This document shows, piece after piece, positions 27,984-38,349 of a DNA stretch of 64,000 bases. The notes under the pieces are model-generated. The model was given only the letters and a program-made list of their open reading frames with translations, was not told the DNA's origin and searched no databases. Every line of letters begins with the position of its first letter. Position 1 is the stretch's first letter. A program made the position numbers and the translations under genes. Source of the stretch: Mycobacterium colombiense (GTDB lineage Bacteria; Actinomycetota; Actinomycetes; Mycobacteriales; Mycobacteriaceae); the NCBI RefSeq assembly GCF_001665835.1, contig NZ_LZSX01000063.1, forward strand, positions 62,001 to 126,000, read 5' to 3'.

Positions 27984-28319
27984 TTAGCTACTGCTCTGGG
28001 GGTTTGTTCCCCCATCGCTGGTGGATAGACGGTCGGGGCAGTAGACGCTGGCCGCGACCTGGACGAACAGGGCGGCTTTTCCTGTGGCGAATGCCGGGTT
28101 GAGCTCGTGGACGTCCCTGATGATGTCGAGTTCTGTGGTACCTGACTTGGCCAAGTCGCACACCTTTTGGCCCGCTTTTATCGCACGGTCGGGACTCTGA
28201 TAGGTGATACCAGCCTTGTTGAGGGCGGCGAGGAACGCGTCGTCATCGGAGTCGGCGCGGGCTGGTACTGCCATGCCGACTAAGGCAACGACGCTGGCCA
28301 GAAACGGTAGGAACCTCAT
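27984..28319 (-). CDS. Small secreted DUF732 protein
   Basis: 111 residues. Signal peptide MRFLPFLASVVALVGMAVPA, cleaved near ARA-DS. The DUF732 domain follows with the paired cysteines (GQKVCDLAKSGT and ASVYCPDRL). Third and most divergent of the three paralogs; its tail STSDGGTNPQSSS is extra. It sits directly after a PPE gene (18 bases), as the paralog at 23574 does, suggesting a repeated PPE plus DUF732 arrangement. Function unknown. Confidence 0.87.
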   Translation of the reverse strand: MRFLPFLASVVALVGMAVPARADSDDDAFLAALNKAGITYQSPDRAIKAGQKVCDLAKSGTTELDIIRDVHELNPAFATGKAALFVQVAASVYCPDRLSTSDGGTNPQSSS

Positions 28320-28337
28320 GTCGCGACCTCGCTGTCC

Positions 28338-29546
28338 CTAGCCGGCGGCCGGTGGGCGACCCATGATGCGGGGACGGAACCCGTACATCGGCTCAGAGAA
28401 CTCGTCCTCGTGCCCACCGGGGATCCCCGCCAGGGGCACACCCGGCATGCCCACTGCCCCAGCCTCTTCCATCACCATCGGGGTGGCGGCGCCGAAACCG
28501 TGGTACGCCCCTAGGCCGACCTGAGTCGTCGCGGCCACCGGCGTGATCGCCGCACCCGTTGCGCCCCAGGCCGGCGGAACCGACAGGGCCCCAACCAGGC
28601 TCGCCTGCCCTACGCCCGCCACCGCTGCCGCGCCGGGCGCGGTCACCGACGCAAGGTTCGCGGTACCCCCGAGGCCGGCGGCCAGAACTCCCAGTCCCGA
28701 CGTGGTTGAGTCGACGGCGTTCAGCGAGTTGATGGAGTTCATGCTGACCGCCGAATCGATGAACGACGTCGGGTTCAGCAGCCCGCTGGTGGTAAAGGCG
28801 TTGGAGAAGTTGGCGACCGAGGCGTTGTTGAGGAAGCTTCCCAGCAGTGACCCGTTGCTCCCATCCAGGTAGTTCATCAACCCGGCGAGCCCGGTGGTGG
28901 AGGTATTCGTATTGGGAGCAAGGCCAAGCCACTCCAGCAGACTCTGCCCCGAGGAGGTGCCCGAGCTGCTCGAGGCGGCGTTGACAACTGCGGCGGTTTG
29001 TTGGGCCGTCCCGTCGCTGGCGGTGTCGGATTGCGGTTGTTGGAATGGCGTCATTTCGGTCGCCGCGCGCGAGGCGGTGCTGTAGCTGGTCATCGCGGAG
29101 GCGTCTTGAGCCCACATCTCGCCGTATTGGACCTCGTTGGCCGCAATCAACCCAGTGTTCTGGCCGAAAACGTTGCTTGCCACCAAGTTCGTCAGCTGGG
29201 TGCGATTGGCCGCGACGACGGCCGGGGGCACGGTTGCGGCGAACGCGGCCTCGTAGGCGGCTGCGGCCGCGTTGGCTTGTGCGCCGGCCTGCTCGGCCTG
29301 CGCGGCGGTGGTGTTGAGCCACTCGACGAAAGGTGCGACCGCAGCCGACATTTTCGTCGAGGACGGGCCGAACCAGCCTTCGCTGGTAAGCGCTGCGATC
29401 ACCGATTCATAACCGGTTGCTGCGGAACGCATTTCAGCAGAGATGGCATTCCACGCAGCCCCGGCGGCCAACATGGATTCCGAGCCTGGGCCGGAATAGA
29501 TTCTGGCCGAGTTGATTTCCGGCGGCAATCCCGCATAAAGCGACAT
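28338..29546 (-). CDS. PPE family protein (SVP subgroup)
   Basis: 402 residues. PPE domain [20 protein letters not shown], loop WFGPSSTKM and NVFGQNTGLIAANEVQYGEM. C-terminal SVP motif LSVPPAWGATGAAITPVAAT near residue 325 and the end RPRIMGRPPAAG. ESX-5 export substrate by family. It follows the neighbouring PPE gene by 19 bases with a likely short leader, so both are in the M-box-headed transcript. Confidence 0.93.
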   Translation of the reverse strand: MSLYAGLPPEINSARIYSGPGSESMLAAGAAWNAISAEMRSAATGYESVIAALTSEGWFGPSSTKMSAAVAPFVEWLNTTAAQAEQAGAQANAAAAAYEAAFAATVPPAVVAANRTQLTNLVASNVFGQNTGLIAANEVQYGEMWAQDASAMTSYSTASRAATEMTPFQQPQSDTASDGTAQQTAAVVNAASSSSGTSSGQSLLEWLGLAPNTNTSTTGLAGLMNYLDGSNGSLLGSFLNNASVANFSNAFTTSGLLNPTSFIDSAVSMNSINSLNAVDSTTSGLGVLAAGLGGTANLASVTAPGAAAVAGVGQASLVGALSVPPAWGATGAAITPVAATTQVGLGAYHGFGAATPMVMEEAGAVGMPGVPLAGIPGGHEDEFSEPMYGFRPRIMGRPPAAG

Positions 29547-29565
29547 GACATCTTCTCCAGAGTTC

Positions 29566-30753
29566 TTAGCCGGCGGCCGGCGGGCGCGGCATGACGACGG
29601 GTCGGAACCCGTATTTGGGGATGGCGCGGCGTAGTCGCCTGCCGGTGCCGCCCATCGGCCCCGCGACGCCTCCGGGTCCGCCTGCCGCTGGCGCTGCCCC
29701 CGTGTCAGTGAGACCGGTAACGCCGGTGGCCTGCACGGCCGTTTGACCGGGGGTGATATTGGCCGCCGACGCCCAGCTTTGCGGCACCGACATCGACCCC
29801 ACCAGATGCGCGTTGCCTACCCCGGCGGATGCGCCGCCGAGGCCGGCCGACCCCACTGTGTTCGATGCCAGGTCGGCAGTCGCGACGCCTTCGGCGTCGG
29901 CGGCGAAGTCCCCTAGACCCCCCAGTGTCGTGGCGTGCTGCGCTGCCAGGACGCCCTGCAGCGATGAAATGATGAATTGCGGGTTGAACGGGCCGCCGGC
30001 AAGAGCACCGTTCACCACCGCGGTACTGAAGAAGTTGCCATTCGTGAAGGTGCCGAAGGCCGAATTGTCCGAGCCGCTCAGCAGGCCCGCCAGGTACGAC
30101 GACACCGACCCCGAGGACGAGGAGGTGGAACCGCTAGCTGCCGACGACAGGTTCGACTGCACGGCACCGGCCGGTGTTTGAGCCACCTGAGCCACCGCGT
30201 TGGTTTGGCCGGCCACACCGTCGGCGCTGGTGTTCGACTGCGGCGTGGCCAGCGGCGTAAATTGTGCCGCCGCACTCGATGCGGTGGCATACCCGTTCAT
30301 CGCGCCCGCGTCCTGAGCCCACATTTCGCCGTATTGGGCTTCGGTGGCCGCGATTGCCGGGGTGTTCTGGCCAAACACGTTGGTAGCGACCAGCATCGCC
30401 AATTGAGCGCGATTGGCCGCGACGACCGGCGGGGGCACTGTCATCGCAAACGCCGACTCATAAGCGGACGCCGCGGCGAAGGCCTTACTGCCGACCTCCT
30501 CGGCCTGGGTGGCGGTGCCGACCAGCCAAGCCAAATAGGGTGTCGCCGCGGCCAACATCGACATCGACGAAGGCCCCAGCCAACCCGAACCCGTCAGTTC
30601 GGTCACCACAGATCCGTAAGATGCTGCAGCAGAACGCATCTCCGCGGCCATCGTGTTCCATGCTGCGGCGGCGGCGAGCATCGGCCCCGATCCGGGACCG
30701 GAATATATTCTTGCCGAGTTGATTTCCGGCGGCAGCGCCGCAAAGTCCAACAT
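29566..30753 (-). CDS. PPE family protein, partner of the M-box-linked PE
   Basis: 395 residues. Starts [20 protein letters not shown]; loop [32 protein letters not shown] motif [14 protein letters not shown] near residue 332; end [10 protein letters not shown]. The ATG at 30753 is 19 bases behind the PE stop, the classical PE-PPE pair arrangement, so it most likely forms the heterodimer with that PE. The frame is open further upstream but the family starts here. Positional equivalent of PPE31 in M. tuberculosis. Confidence 0.93.
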   Translation of the reverse strand: MLDFAALPPEINSARIYSGPGSGPMLAAAAAWNTMAAEMRSAAASYGSVVTELTGSGWLGPSSMSMLAAATPYLAWLVGTATQAEEVGSKAFAAASAYESAFAMTVPPPVVAANRAQLAMLVATNVFGQNTPAIAATEAQYGEMWAQDAGAMNGYATASSAAAQFTPLATPQSNTSADGVAGQTNAVAQVAQTPAGAVQSNLSSAASGSTSSSSGSVSSYLAGLLSGSDNSAFGTFTNGNFFSTAVVNGALAGGPFNPQFIISSLQGVLAAQHATTLGGLGDFAADAEGVATADLASNTVGSAGLGGASAGVGNAHLVGSMSVPQSWASAANITPGQTAVQATGVTGLTDTGAAPAAGGPGGVAGPMGGTGRRLRRAIPKYGFRPVVMPRPPAAG

Positions 30754-30772
30754 TGTCCATCCCCCGGCGTGC

Positions 30773-31072
30773 TCAGCGGGCCGAAGCGGCGTTGATGGCT
30801 TCGGTGGCCGCATACGATCCGGCACTGGTCTGCAAGGTGGTCACGAAGTTTTCGTGTATCGCCGCAGCTTGGGCGCTGAGCGCCTGAAATGTCTGAGCGT
30901 GCCGCGCGAACTGCGCAGCGGTCATCAGTGACACCTCGTCGGCGGCGGCGGGCACCACTCCAGTCATCGGGATGGCGGTGGCCGAGTTCTGGGCGGTCAG
31001 GTCGGAACCGATCTCTTGCAGCCGGCTGGCGGCAATGGCCAGCGATTCCGGCTGTGCGGTAACAAAGTTCAT
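30773..31072 (-). CDS. PE20: PE family protein, first gene after the M-box (PE20 position)
   Basis: 99 residues, PE domain only. Starts [20 protein letters not shown]; the helix hairpin core is [19 protein letters not shown]. The C-terminal YAATE fits the YxxxD/E secretion signal of type VII substrates. GGGGAGA is 8 bases before the ATG at 31072; the frame is open to 31144. It is the first gene downstream of the M-box, as PE20 (Rv1806) is in M. tuberculosis, and pairs with the PPE 19 bases on. Confidence 0.9.
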   Translation of the reverse strand: MNFVTAQPESLAIAASRLQEIGSDLTAQNSATAIPMTGVVPAAADEVSLMTAAQFARHAQTFQALSAQAAAIHENFVTTLQTSAGSYAATEAINAASAR

Positions 31073-31664
31073 GACAAATCTCCCCATGAAGAAGTCGGCA
31101 TGCCAGGGATTCTGGCCAGCCGCGGGCGCGCGCCTACGCCGCACTCAGCGAGCGCGCGTGCTACGAAAATCGGCTAAATACAAGCCAATTCAGGAAATTA
31201 CGATGCCGAGGTCGGATCGACGCGAAATGGTCAACGATCTGGCATACGGACTGTCATCGGGACTAATTCGCTCTCACCTCCTCAAGACCAGGGCACGCGG
31301 GGATGCCACACATTGCACATGGGGAGGAACAACCAGGCGAAACGACCGGCTGCGGCACCCCTCTCGTCAGAGCTTCGGCACCACACGGCGTATCCGACCA
31401 ACCAAAGCCGGAAGCCACTTGGGCTCAACCCTTAATCCGGGAGGAGCTGTCCTGACCCTGGGCGTCTTTCGACGTTCGAGGTCAGTGGCCTGTGTCCGTG
31501 CAGACGCCTCACCTAGCGAGGTGCTTGCATTGGCAATGGTGGCACTCGGCCCCCGTTGAGTCAAGCTGACCTACAACGCAATCCCAACGGTTCACGCCCC
31601 CGTCACCTTGCGGGCACGCGCAACAGCATCCGTTCCGACGGCGCTCGGACCCGACAGCGACGGG
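31073..31664. other. Leader region between eccA5 and the PE/PPE block
   Basis: 592 bases without a gene. It contains the M-box and, on both sides of it, unassigned leader sequence. In M. tuberculosis the equivalent interval holds lppT, PPE28, PPE29, PPE30, PE_PGRS32 and two further genes; none is present here, so eccA5 is followed at once by the M-box leader. Confidence 0.8.
31362..31524 (-). promoter_or_regulatory. M-box (ykoK) Mg2+ riboswitch
   Basis: Read on the minus strand it starts GCTAGGTGAGGCGTCTGC, has the core ACGTCGAAAGACGCCC followed by AGGGTCAG, and closes with GGATACGCCGTG and GTGCCGAAGCTCT. Each part matches the M-box consensus in order. It ends about 290 bases before the PE gene. 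M-box RNAs fold when Mg2+ is plentiful and stop expression, so the PE/PPE block should be induced at low Mg2+. M. tuberculosis has an M-box before PE20. Confidence 0.9.
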
Positions 31665-33497
31665 TCAGTCCGCCTTTTTCTCGGCGACCGCCGCGCTGAG
31701 ACCCTCGGCGAGATCCTCCTGGGTCAGCTCCTTGAAACGCAGCAGTTGACGCTCGCTGAACTCGGTCACGTCGCTGGACAGCACCGCATCCAGGTCCTCG
31801 TCGTCGAGACGGAAACTGCGGTGATCGCGGGCCTTCTCCACCACGTTGCGCACGAAACCGGCGTTGCCGAGCGTATCGATGCCGCGGATGAGATCGCCGT
31901 CCTCCGAATAAGTTTCGTCGAGGTAGAACTTCGTGTACGACGGCAACAGCGCCTGGGCCGATTCGTCGGTGATCACGTCTTCGTTCTCCTGGCCCATCAA
32001 CCGGGTCAGCGCGACCAGCTCGTCCGGGGTGTAGCTGAAGAACTCGATGACGGTCGAAAAACGCCGTCGCAGACCCTGATTCACCTCGAGCATCTTGTCC
32101 ATGGCCTTGGCGTAGCCGGCGCCGAAGACCACCAGCTCGTCGCGATGGTTCTCCATGTACAACAGCAACGTGTTGATGATCGCGTTGCCGTAGGGGTCGC
32201 CCTGCTGGTAGCCCTTCTCGTGCAGCGTGTGCATCTCATCGAAGAAAACCGCGCCGCCCAAGGCGCCTTCCAGGAGTTCCTCGGTGTTCTTCTCGGCGTC
32301 GGCCATGTAACGGCCCAGCAGCTTGGTCCGGCTGGTTTCCACCACCACGGGCTTGCGCAGCACGGTCAGCCCACACAGCTGCTTGCTGAAAGCCCTTGCC
32401 ACCGAAGTCTTTCCGGTTCCGGGCGGGCCGAGCAACAACGTGTGGCGCGAGGTGACCGGCACCGGCAGGCCCATCTTGGCGCGCGCCAGGTTCACCTTGG
32501 TGGTCGACTTGATCAGCTTGATCTCGCGCTTGGCGCGCTCCATGCCGAGCATGGCGTTGAGCTCGGCGTCACCTTCGGCCAGGTACTTCGCCGCCTCTTC
32601 GGCGTGGCGGGCGGCCTCCGTCTCGGCCCGGGTCGGCGCGCTGTCCGGATCCCACGGGTCGGTCCGGGCCTCGATCGTCTCCGGATCGGTCAGGACCAGG
32701 CGGAAGTTCGGGTTGTCCAGCGCTTCGCGGGCCGGCGTGAACTTCGGATCCCGCGAGTACACCCGGCGCAGCAGCTCGACGGCCTCATCTTCGCGGCCCA
32801 GATGCCGCAGGCACATGCCCTGCGTGTACAGGGCGATGTTGGCCGCGCCCGGCACCCGGTCGCCCTCGATGGCCTCCTGGCCCCGGCGCAACGCCTCCTC
32901 GAACACACCCAGCGACGCCAGCGCCGTGGTGGCCATCGCGGCGCCGGCGGCCTTCAGTTCGGGCTGCCGCCAGCTCTTCCCCTCGGCGAACTGATGCAGC
33001 ACATCCGGCCACCGAGCGGTGCGGAAATACAGCACGCCGCGCACGTAGCTGACCAGTTCCTCATCGACCGGCTGACGGGGTTCGACGCCGTCGATCAGTT
33101 TCGCGGCTTCCTCGTAGCGTTTCGCTGCGGCGAGGACCGCGGCGTACGCACACGCCAGCGTCTCCACGGTGGTGACGGCCAGCCGCAGGAACAACCCGTC
33201 GGAAACCTCGGGCCGGAACTGCAACTCGGTCACCCCGAGGCGGCGGGTCTCCCAACCGAACGTCCGGATCGAGGACCACGCACCGGACAGCACATCGATG
33301 CTCTGCTCCCCCGCCAGGATCCGCGCGAGCCAGGCGTCACACATTCCCGGATCCAGGTTGGTCGCTGTGTTGAACATCTGCGCCGCAACCTGCGGATTGT
33401 GGCTGGGCTGCAGCCCATTGACCGAGACGCCCGAGGCCAGCAGGCCCGCGACCATCGCGTTACGGGCACCTTCAGCGGTTGATTGCGGCCTCGTCAT
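31665..33497 (-). CDS. eccA5: ESX-5 cytosolic AAA+ ATPase EccA5
   Basis: 610 residues, as in M. tuberculosis. N-terminal TPR-like helical domain ([40 protein letters not shown]) and C-terminal CbbX-type AAA+ domain: Walker [15 protein letters not shown] with Lys363, Walker [12 protein letters not shown] and sensor [12 protein letters not shown]. It helps release EspG5 from PE-PPE cargo. The ATG overlaps the eccE5 stop by four bases (ATGA), so it is the last gene of the ESX-5 operon. Confidence 0.97.
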   Translation of the reverse strand: MTRPQSTAEGARNAMVAGLLASGVSVNGLQPSHNPQVAAQMFNTATNLDPGMCDAWLARILAGEQSIDVLSGAWSSIRTFGWETRRLGVTELQFRPEVSDGLFLRLAVTTVETLACAYAAVLAAAKRYEEAAKLIDGVEPRQPVDEELVSYVRGVLYFRTARWPDVLHQFAEGKSWRQPELKAAGAAMATTALASLGVFEEALRRGQEAIEGDRVPGAANIALYTQGMCLRHLGREDEAVELLRRVYSRDPKFTPAREALDNPNFRLVLTDPETIEARTDPWDPDSAPTRAETEAARHAEEAAKYLAEGDAELNAMLGMERAKREIKLIKSTTKVNLARAKMGLPVPVTSRHTLLLGPPGTGKTSVARAFSKQLCGLTVLRKPVVVETSRTKLLGRYMADAEKNTEELLEGALGGAVFFDEMHTLHEKGYQQGDPYGNAIINTLLLYMENHRDELVVFGAGYAKAMDKMLEVNQGLRRRFSTVIEFFSYTPDELVALTRLMGQENEDVITDESAQALLPSYTKFYLDETYSEDGDLIRGIDTLGNAGFVRNVVEKARDHRSFRLDDEDLDAVLSSDVTEFSERQLLRFKELTQEDLAEGLSAAVAEKKAD

Positions 33498-34702
33498 TGC
33501 GCTACAGGTACGCCCGCCGAGCTCCCTCGCAGCTGGTCGACGGATAGTGCAAGGTCGTCATCGTCGGCGCGCAATGGACGGCTCGGCACGACCAGCAGGG
33601 GGCGCACCGTCGGGGCGGGCAGGCTGGCCCGCACCGCGGCCAGCTGCCGTCCGGTGAGACGGTTGAGGCCCGACGAGACGTTTCTGCGCAACCGCTTTTC
33701 GGTGTGGTACCGCACCCAGGCCGATACCTGCGGCCGGCCGCCGCGCGAGGTGAGCCGGATGGTCAGCACCGTAGCAGCGGTCTCGTCCTCCCACAGCTCG
33801 TCCAGCTTGTCGGTAGTGATGTCGGACGGCGACAACCACAGGCTGGTGACGAACCCGTTAAAGTGCTTGAGGCGGCGCCAGCCGGGACGGCTCCAGGTCG
33901 GCTCCAGATCGGCCAGGACCGCACGATCGACCTCGGCCAGCTCCTCCGCGGTCAGCGGCCGGGCCGCACAGGTCAGCCCGTCGAGATCCTGGGCGAGCCG
34001 TTCGGTGGCGGCAACCAAGGTCGACGCCAGCGAATCGCGGGCCGCCACGGCGGCGACATTGCGCTGCGGGTTCATCCGCAACACCAGCCAGGTGCGGCGA
34101 ATGTACGAGGTGGGCGCGTCGTTGGCCACCTCCCACTCCTCGGGGCCCCAGTCGTCCAGCTTGGACAACTCGGCGGCCGAAACTCCAGAGCCGCCGCGGC
34201 GGACCTTCACCGACACGATGTCGACGTCATCGAGGTGGACGTCGAACTGACGCAGGCCCGAAGCGACGGCCGACACCAGCAGGGTGGGGGGCGAGTTCCG
34301 GTGCCGGAGGCGCGAGGCCGAGTCGTCGTCGCCGCCGCTGATGGCGATCACCGTGACCAGCTGGCCTTCGTGCTGACGCACGCCGACCTTGTCACGCCCG
34401 TACTTGCGCTGGTAGTCGAGGGCCGGGGTGCAGCCCGTGGCCAGCGCGGAGCCCGGATCGGCGGACCAATCCCACAGCCACGTGGCCAGCCCCGACGTGA
34501 CGGTGAGGCCGTGGTAGGTGACCAGCGACAGCAGCGTCACCAGCACGGCCAGGCCGACACCGACCCAGAACGCGATGCGATACGTGCCCTGCCAGGACTC
34601 GGGGCAGTGGCTGGCCACCAGCATGATCACGACATCGACCAAAAACACGGTGGTCAGCCGCGGCCACGACAAGGACAACCCGAACCTGCGCTGACGCTTC
34701 AT
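33494..34702 (-). CDS. eccE5: ESX-5 membrane component EccE5
   Basis: 402 residues. Two membrane helices near the N-terminus ([16 protein letters not shown] and [18 protein letters not shown], residues about 16-65) and a large periplasm-directed or soluble domain with [20 protein letters not shown]. EccE is on the periphery of the ESX membrane complex with EccB, EccC and EccD. It follows mycP5 closely and overlaps eccA5 by four bases. Confidence 0.96.
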   Translation of the reverse strand: MKRQRRFGLSLSWPRLTTVFLVDVVIMLVASHCPESWQGTYRIAFWVGVGLAVLVTLLSLVTYHGLTVTSGLATWLWDWSADPGSALATGCTPALDYQRKYGRDKVGVRQHEGQLVTVIAISGGDDDSASRLRHRNSPPTLLVSAVASGLRQFDVHLDDVDIVSVKVRRGGSGVSAAELSKLDDWGPEEWEVANDAPTSYIRRTWLVLRMNPQRNVAAVAARDSLASTLVAATERLAQDLDGLTCAARPLTAEELAEVDRAVLADLEPTWSRPGWRRLKHFNGFVTSLWLSPSDITTDKLDELWEDETAATVLTIRLTSRGGRPQVSAWVRYHTEKRLRRNVSSGLNRLTGRQLAAVRASLPAPTVRPLLVVPSRPLRADDDDLALSVDQLRGSSAGVPVAQ

Positions 34703-34721
34703 GAGTGCTGCTGCTCCGCCC

Positions 34722-36599
34722 CTATTGCTGTTTCCGCGATCGCTTCATCAGCATCGCCGTACCGAACACTCCGCCGCCGATGAGTAGCGCCCCGAGCAAG
34801 CCGCCGGCGGCCACCCACACTGGCACCATATCGCGGTGCGGGACGGGTTTCGGAATGTTCAGCGGTGCCGACAGTTGCTGCGGCGGTTTCACCGGACCGT
34901 CGGGTACGTCCCAGGTCAGTGCCGCCACCGGGTCGACCACGCCGTGACCGACCTGGTTGTCCACGCCGCGCGCCGGCGCGCGGGCGGTCCGGGTCAACCG
35001 GTTGATGACCTGATACGCCGACAGCTGCGGGAACTTGGCCCGCACGAGTGCCGCAACGCCGGACACGATCGCCGCCGAGAAGCTCGTGCCGGACGGAACC
35101 AGCAGCGTGTTGTCGGGTCCGTCGATCGCGTTGATCAGGCCGTCGTCCCGGGGCGACAGTCCGATGACGTCGGTTCCGGGTGCGGCGATCCCGACCCATG
35201 GCCCGGCCACGCTCGTCGATGCCTGGCCCTGATTGCCCTGGCTCAGCGGGCGGCCTTCGGTGTCGACCGCACCGACCGTCAGGACGTAGTCGCTGAACCA
35301 GGACGGCGTCACGACCGTGGTGACCGCGTTCCAGTTGCGAGGATCGTTGGGCTGCAACGGATCATGGGGCGGGTTCTGCTTGCAGTCCTTCTTGCTGGTG
35401 TCGCCGGCGGCAGCCACGATGACGGCGTTCTTGTCGACCGCCGCGTAGCGTACCGCCGCGCCCAGCGAACGCTGGTCGATGATGTTGCGCGCGCTCATGC
35501 AGGTCACATCCGAGATGTTGATGACCTGAGCACCCATGTTGGCGGCGTGCACGATCGCCCGCGCCATCGTCTGCACGCTGTCGATCTTCGCCGACGTCTG
35601 CGGATCCTCGTCGCCGGTGTAGGCGTCCTTGAGGCCGAAGGCCTGGCTGGACTGCCGGATCGCGATGATGTCGACATCCGGGGCCACCCCGCTGAACGCG
35701 TCCGGACCGGCCTTCGGCGGTGGGGGCGGGGGCGGTGGTGGCGGCGGGTCAAGCGGGCGCGGGCCGCGCAGGTTGTCGACGTTGGCCACGTGGGCGCCAC
35801 CGGCATAGCCCGGGATGGTCACCGTGCCGTCGCCGTGGCTGGACGCCGGCGCTTGCCCATTGGGACCCTGGCCGCCCTGAGACGGTCCCGGGGGCGGGCC
35901 CGCGGGCTGCGGAGCCGCCGGTTGGGGAGCCGCCGGTTGCGGCGGTGGCGCGCCGAAGGGACCCGGGGCCGGCGCTTGTTCCTGGGACTGCGACGGCGGC
36001 GGCGGGACCATCGTCACGGTCTGCGGCAGCGGCGACAACGTCACCGTCTGCGGCGGTGGCGCTTTCGGCGGGGGCTCGGTAGTGGGGATGGTGACCGGCT
36101 TGCGCGGTGCCGCCGGTGGCACGCCCGCGCCGTTGGCCGACGCCGCACCGATCATCGACGCCACGATGGTGCCGTGCGCGTCGCAGTCGGACAGTCCGTC
36201 CCCCGACATGATGTAGTCACCGCCGGGAATCAGGTGCGGAAACCTGGGGTGCGGCGTCACGCCGGTGTCGATGACGGCCACCTTCACGCCGGCACCCCGA
36301 CCGAACTGCCACGCCTCCTGCAGATTCAGCATGTCCATGTACTTGGGCTGCAGCCGGAAATCCGTCCCGGGCAGCACACCGACCTCGGTGCAGTACGAGT
36401 TCTGCTTCATCGGAGCCCCCGGTCCCGGCGTACCGTCCGGCGGGACCGCGCCGGCGTCGATCGTCGGGGGCGAGATCGCGTACGCGGGCGGCAGGCCGGC
36501 TAAGGCGCCCGACGCGAGAAGCGTCGCGGCGATGGTCGCGGCAGCCGCGCGACCACGCCACATCTTGCCGTTAGCGATAGCGGATTGCTGCATAGACAT
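34722..36599 (-). CDS. mycP5: ESX-5 mycosin protease MycP5
   Basis: 625 residues. Signal peptide residues 1-41, then a subtilisin domain with catalytic Asp111 ([12 protein letters not shown]), His142 ([14 protein letters not shown]) and Ser506 ([13 protein letters not shown]). One C-terminal membrane helix ([19 protein letters not shown]) holds it on the membrane. Between His and Ser a long Pro/Gln-rich insertion is seen (about residues 155-300), making it some 40 residues longer than M. tuberculosis MycP5 (585). MycP5 stabilises the ESX-5 complex and cleaves some substrates. The start overlaps the eccD5 end by 29 bases. Confidence 0.96.
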   Translation of the reverse strand: MSMQQSAIANGKMWRGRAAAATIAATLLASGALAGLPPAYAISPPTIDAGAVPPDGTPGPGAPMKQNSYCTEVGVLPGTDFRLQPKYMDMLNLQEAWQFGRGAGVKVAVIDTGVTPHPRFPHLIPGGDYIMSGDGLSDCDAHGTIVASMIGAASANGAGVPPAAPRKPVTIPTTEPPPKAPPPQTVTLSPLPQTVTMVPPPPSQSQEQAPAPGPFGAPPPQPAAPQPAAPQPAGPPPGPSQGGQGPNGQAPASSHGDGTVTIPGYAGGAHVANVDNLRGPRPLDPPPPPPPPPPPKAGPDAFSGVAPDVDIIAIRQSSQAFGLKDAYTGDEDPQTSAKIDSVQTMARAIVHAANMGAQVINISDVTCMSARNIIDQRSLGAAVRYAAVDKNAVIVAAAGDTSKKDCKQNPPHDPLQPNDPRNWNAVTTVVTPSWFSDYVLTVGAVDTEGRPLSQGNQGQASTSVAGPWVGIAAPGTDVIGLSPRDDGLINAIDGPDNTLLVPSGTSFSAAIVSGVAALVRAKFPQLSAYQVINRLTRTARAPARGVDNQVGHGVVDPVAALTWDVPDGPVKPPQQLSAPLNIPKPVPHRDMVPVWVAAGGLLGALLIGGGVFGTAMLMKRSRKQQ

Positions 36600-38082
36600 T
36601 CATCAACCACAATGCCAGCGGGAAAATTGGCATCAGGCAGAGGTATTCAATCCATTCCACGAATTTGCGGAATAGCGGACTGTAGACGGTGTTCGGCACG
36701 ACGGCCGCCGATGTCAGTCCCGCCGCGGGCAGCAGAACCAGGATTGCCGCGCTGATCGAGACCGCGAGCGGCGACTGCAGCACCAGTGCGTAGCGCAACA
36801 CCACCGCACCGACGATCAGCACCGCCGTCCCGGCCAGGGTGATCGCCTGCCAGCGGTCGACGTAGGAGCGGCCGCGCAGCATCAGGAATCCCGCGCTGAA
36901 GCCGGCCAGCAGGACCGGCAGCCAGCGCTGTCCGGTGTGCGGATCCGACAGCGCGGTCAGGGAGACGATCATCAGCACGCCGAGCCCGATCAGCAAACCC
37001 GACAGGAAGGACCGGGCGCGTTCGGCCTGGGTCAGCACATCGCGGACGGAGGCGGGCCCCTCCAGGACCGGCGGCCCACCGTCGGAGCGCACCACCGTGG
37101 TGGGCAGGTCGGGCCGGGCCTCGAACACCCACCGGCTGGTCGCCGACGGGAAGACGGGCAGCCGGATGCCGGCCAGTCGCCGCGAGATCGCCGGCGCACT
37201 CTGGTAGATCATGACGGACACCAGCACGACGCAGGTGAACAGCGTGACGGCGCTCGTCATGGCGACCATGCGCGCGAGCGCGGCCACCGACGCGATCAGG
37301 CCGACGGTGACGATGGCGGTGTAGATCGCCAGGCGGCGTCCGGTGAATCGCAGGGCGAGGATCGCCGCGATCGTGAGGACCCCGAAACCCAGTACCGCGT
37401 GCGGTGATCCGACGCCGCCGGGCGGCGCCGACGCCGCCGAGATCGCCAACGGCGCGAGGCTGCTCAACAGCATGGTGTCGGCGACGCGCCGTTCCTGCTG
37501 CGTGTGGGCCCGCATCAACAGCAGAAGCGAAACACCCAGCGCCACGGCGCCGATCACGCCCGCGTACACGGTCGGAAGCCACGAGTTGTGGTGCCAACGC
37601 CACCAGCCGAGCAGGCCGGCCGCGGTCGTCACGCCGATGGCCACCATCGACGCACCGACCTGAACCGCGATGACGGGGTCGATGGCGGCGAAGCGCTTGC
37701 TGAGGTCCGCCGCGACGGCGGTGGAGATGTGCTCGATGACCTGCGAGCGGTGCTCGGTGTCCGGAATGAACCGGATCCACAACCGGTCGCCGTCGTAGAC
37801 GTCCTGCTCGCTCAGCGATTGGGTGGCCCGCAGCGGCGAGCCGTCCACCAGGCACAGCGCCCAGCGGCCTCGGCCCGACGCCTCCAGCGGAGTCTCACCG
37901 AGCTCGCGCAGCCTGCTGTTGACCACCTTCAGCAACGGTTCGGTCATCACCGAAACGGGAGCGTTGGCGTCCAGCAGGACGCCGATCTGGACACCCGCGC
38001 CGGCCATCACGCCGACGACGACTGCCTGAGGCTGCGAGATTCCCTCTACATCAGGCTGTGGTACTTCAACTACCGCAGTCAT
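36571..38082 (-). CDS. eccD5: ESX-5 membrane channel component EccD5
   Basis: 503 residues. N-terminal ubiquitin-like domain (VMAGAGVQIGVLLDANAPVS to RLWIRFIPD, about residues 25-110), then eleven membrane helices (for example VSLLLLMRAHTQ, LGFGVLTIAAILALRF, LLIGLGVLMIVSLTALS). EccD forms a dimeric vestibule in each ESX protomer. It follows espG5 after 267 bases in which I see no gene, and overlaps mycP5. Confidence 0.96.
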   Translation of the reverse strand: MTAVVEVPQPDVEGISQPQAVVVGVMAGAGVQIGVLLDANAPVSVMTEPLLKVVNSRLRELGETPLEASGRGRWALCLVDGSPLRATQSLSEQDVYDGDRLWIRFIPDTEHRSQVIEHISTAVAADLSKRFAAIDPVIAVQVGASMVAIGVTTAAGLLGWWRWHHNSWLPTVYAGVIGAVALGVSLLLLMRAHTQQERRVADTMLLSSLAPLAISAASAPPGGVGSPHAVLGFGVLTIAAILALRFTGRRLAIYTAIVTVGLIASVAALARMVAMTSAVTLFTCVVLVSVMIYQSAPAISRRLAGIRLPVFPSATSRWVFEARPDLPTTVVRSDGGPPVLEGPASVRDVLTQAERARSFLSGLLIGLGVLMIVSLTALSDPHTGQRWLPVLLAGFSAGFLMLRGRSYVDRWQAITLAGTAVLIVGAVVLRYALVLQSPLAVSISAAILVLLPAAGLTSAAVVPNTVYSPLFRKFVEWIEYLCLMPIFPLALWLMNVYAAIRYR

Positions 38083-38349
38083 CGCCCTGTACTCCCTATC
38101 GTGATGAATGTGTGAACCCGTGCCGCGAGTCGCGCGCGGGGGTGCGCCGGAGTACCCGTCGAGGTGCTGCGGCCCCCCGCAAAGTGCATTCCGACTAATT
38201 GGAATTCCATCTGCCTCGCCTTGCGATTAAGAGTTGTCGTTGACACCGGTTTGAGATTTGCTGATGCCTTGAGAGAAGTATGCCGTGTTCGCAGCTCAAC
38301 CGCATGTTGAGTGCAGAGACATTGGTGAACTCTGCGTTTCGCGCGAATG

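Noticed and set aside
27545..28015. 156-codon minus-strand frame in the gap behind the DUF732 gene
   Set aside because: No signal peptide, domain or ribosome site; overlaps the strong hairpin and the end of the DUF732 gene.
31608..33482. 624-codon open frame opposite eccA5
   Set aside because: Antisense shadow of a conserved AAA+ gene; composition is that of a reversed reading of GC-rich codons.
34836..36503. 555-codon open frame opposite mycP5
   Set aside because: Arg-rich shadow without motif; mycP5 has its complete catalytic triad on the other strand.
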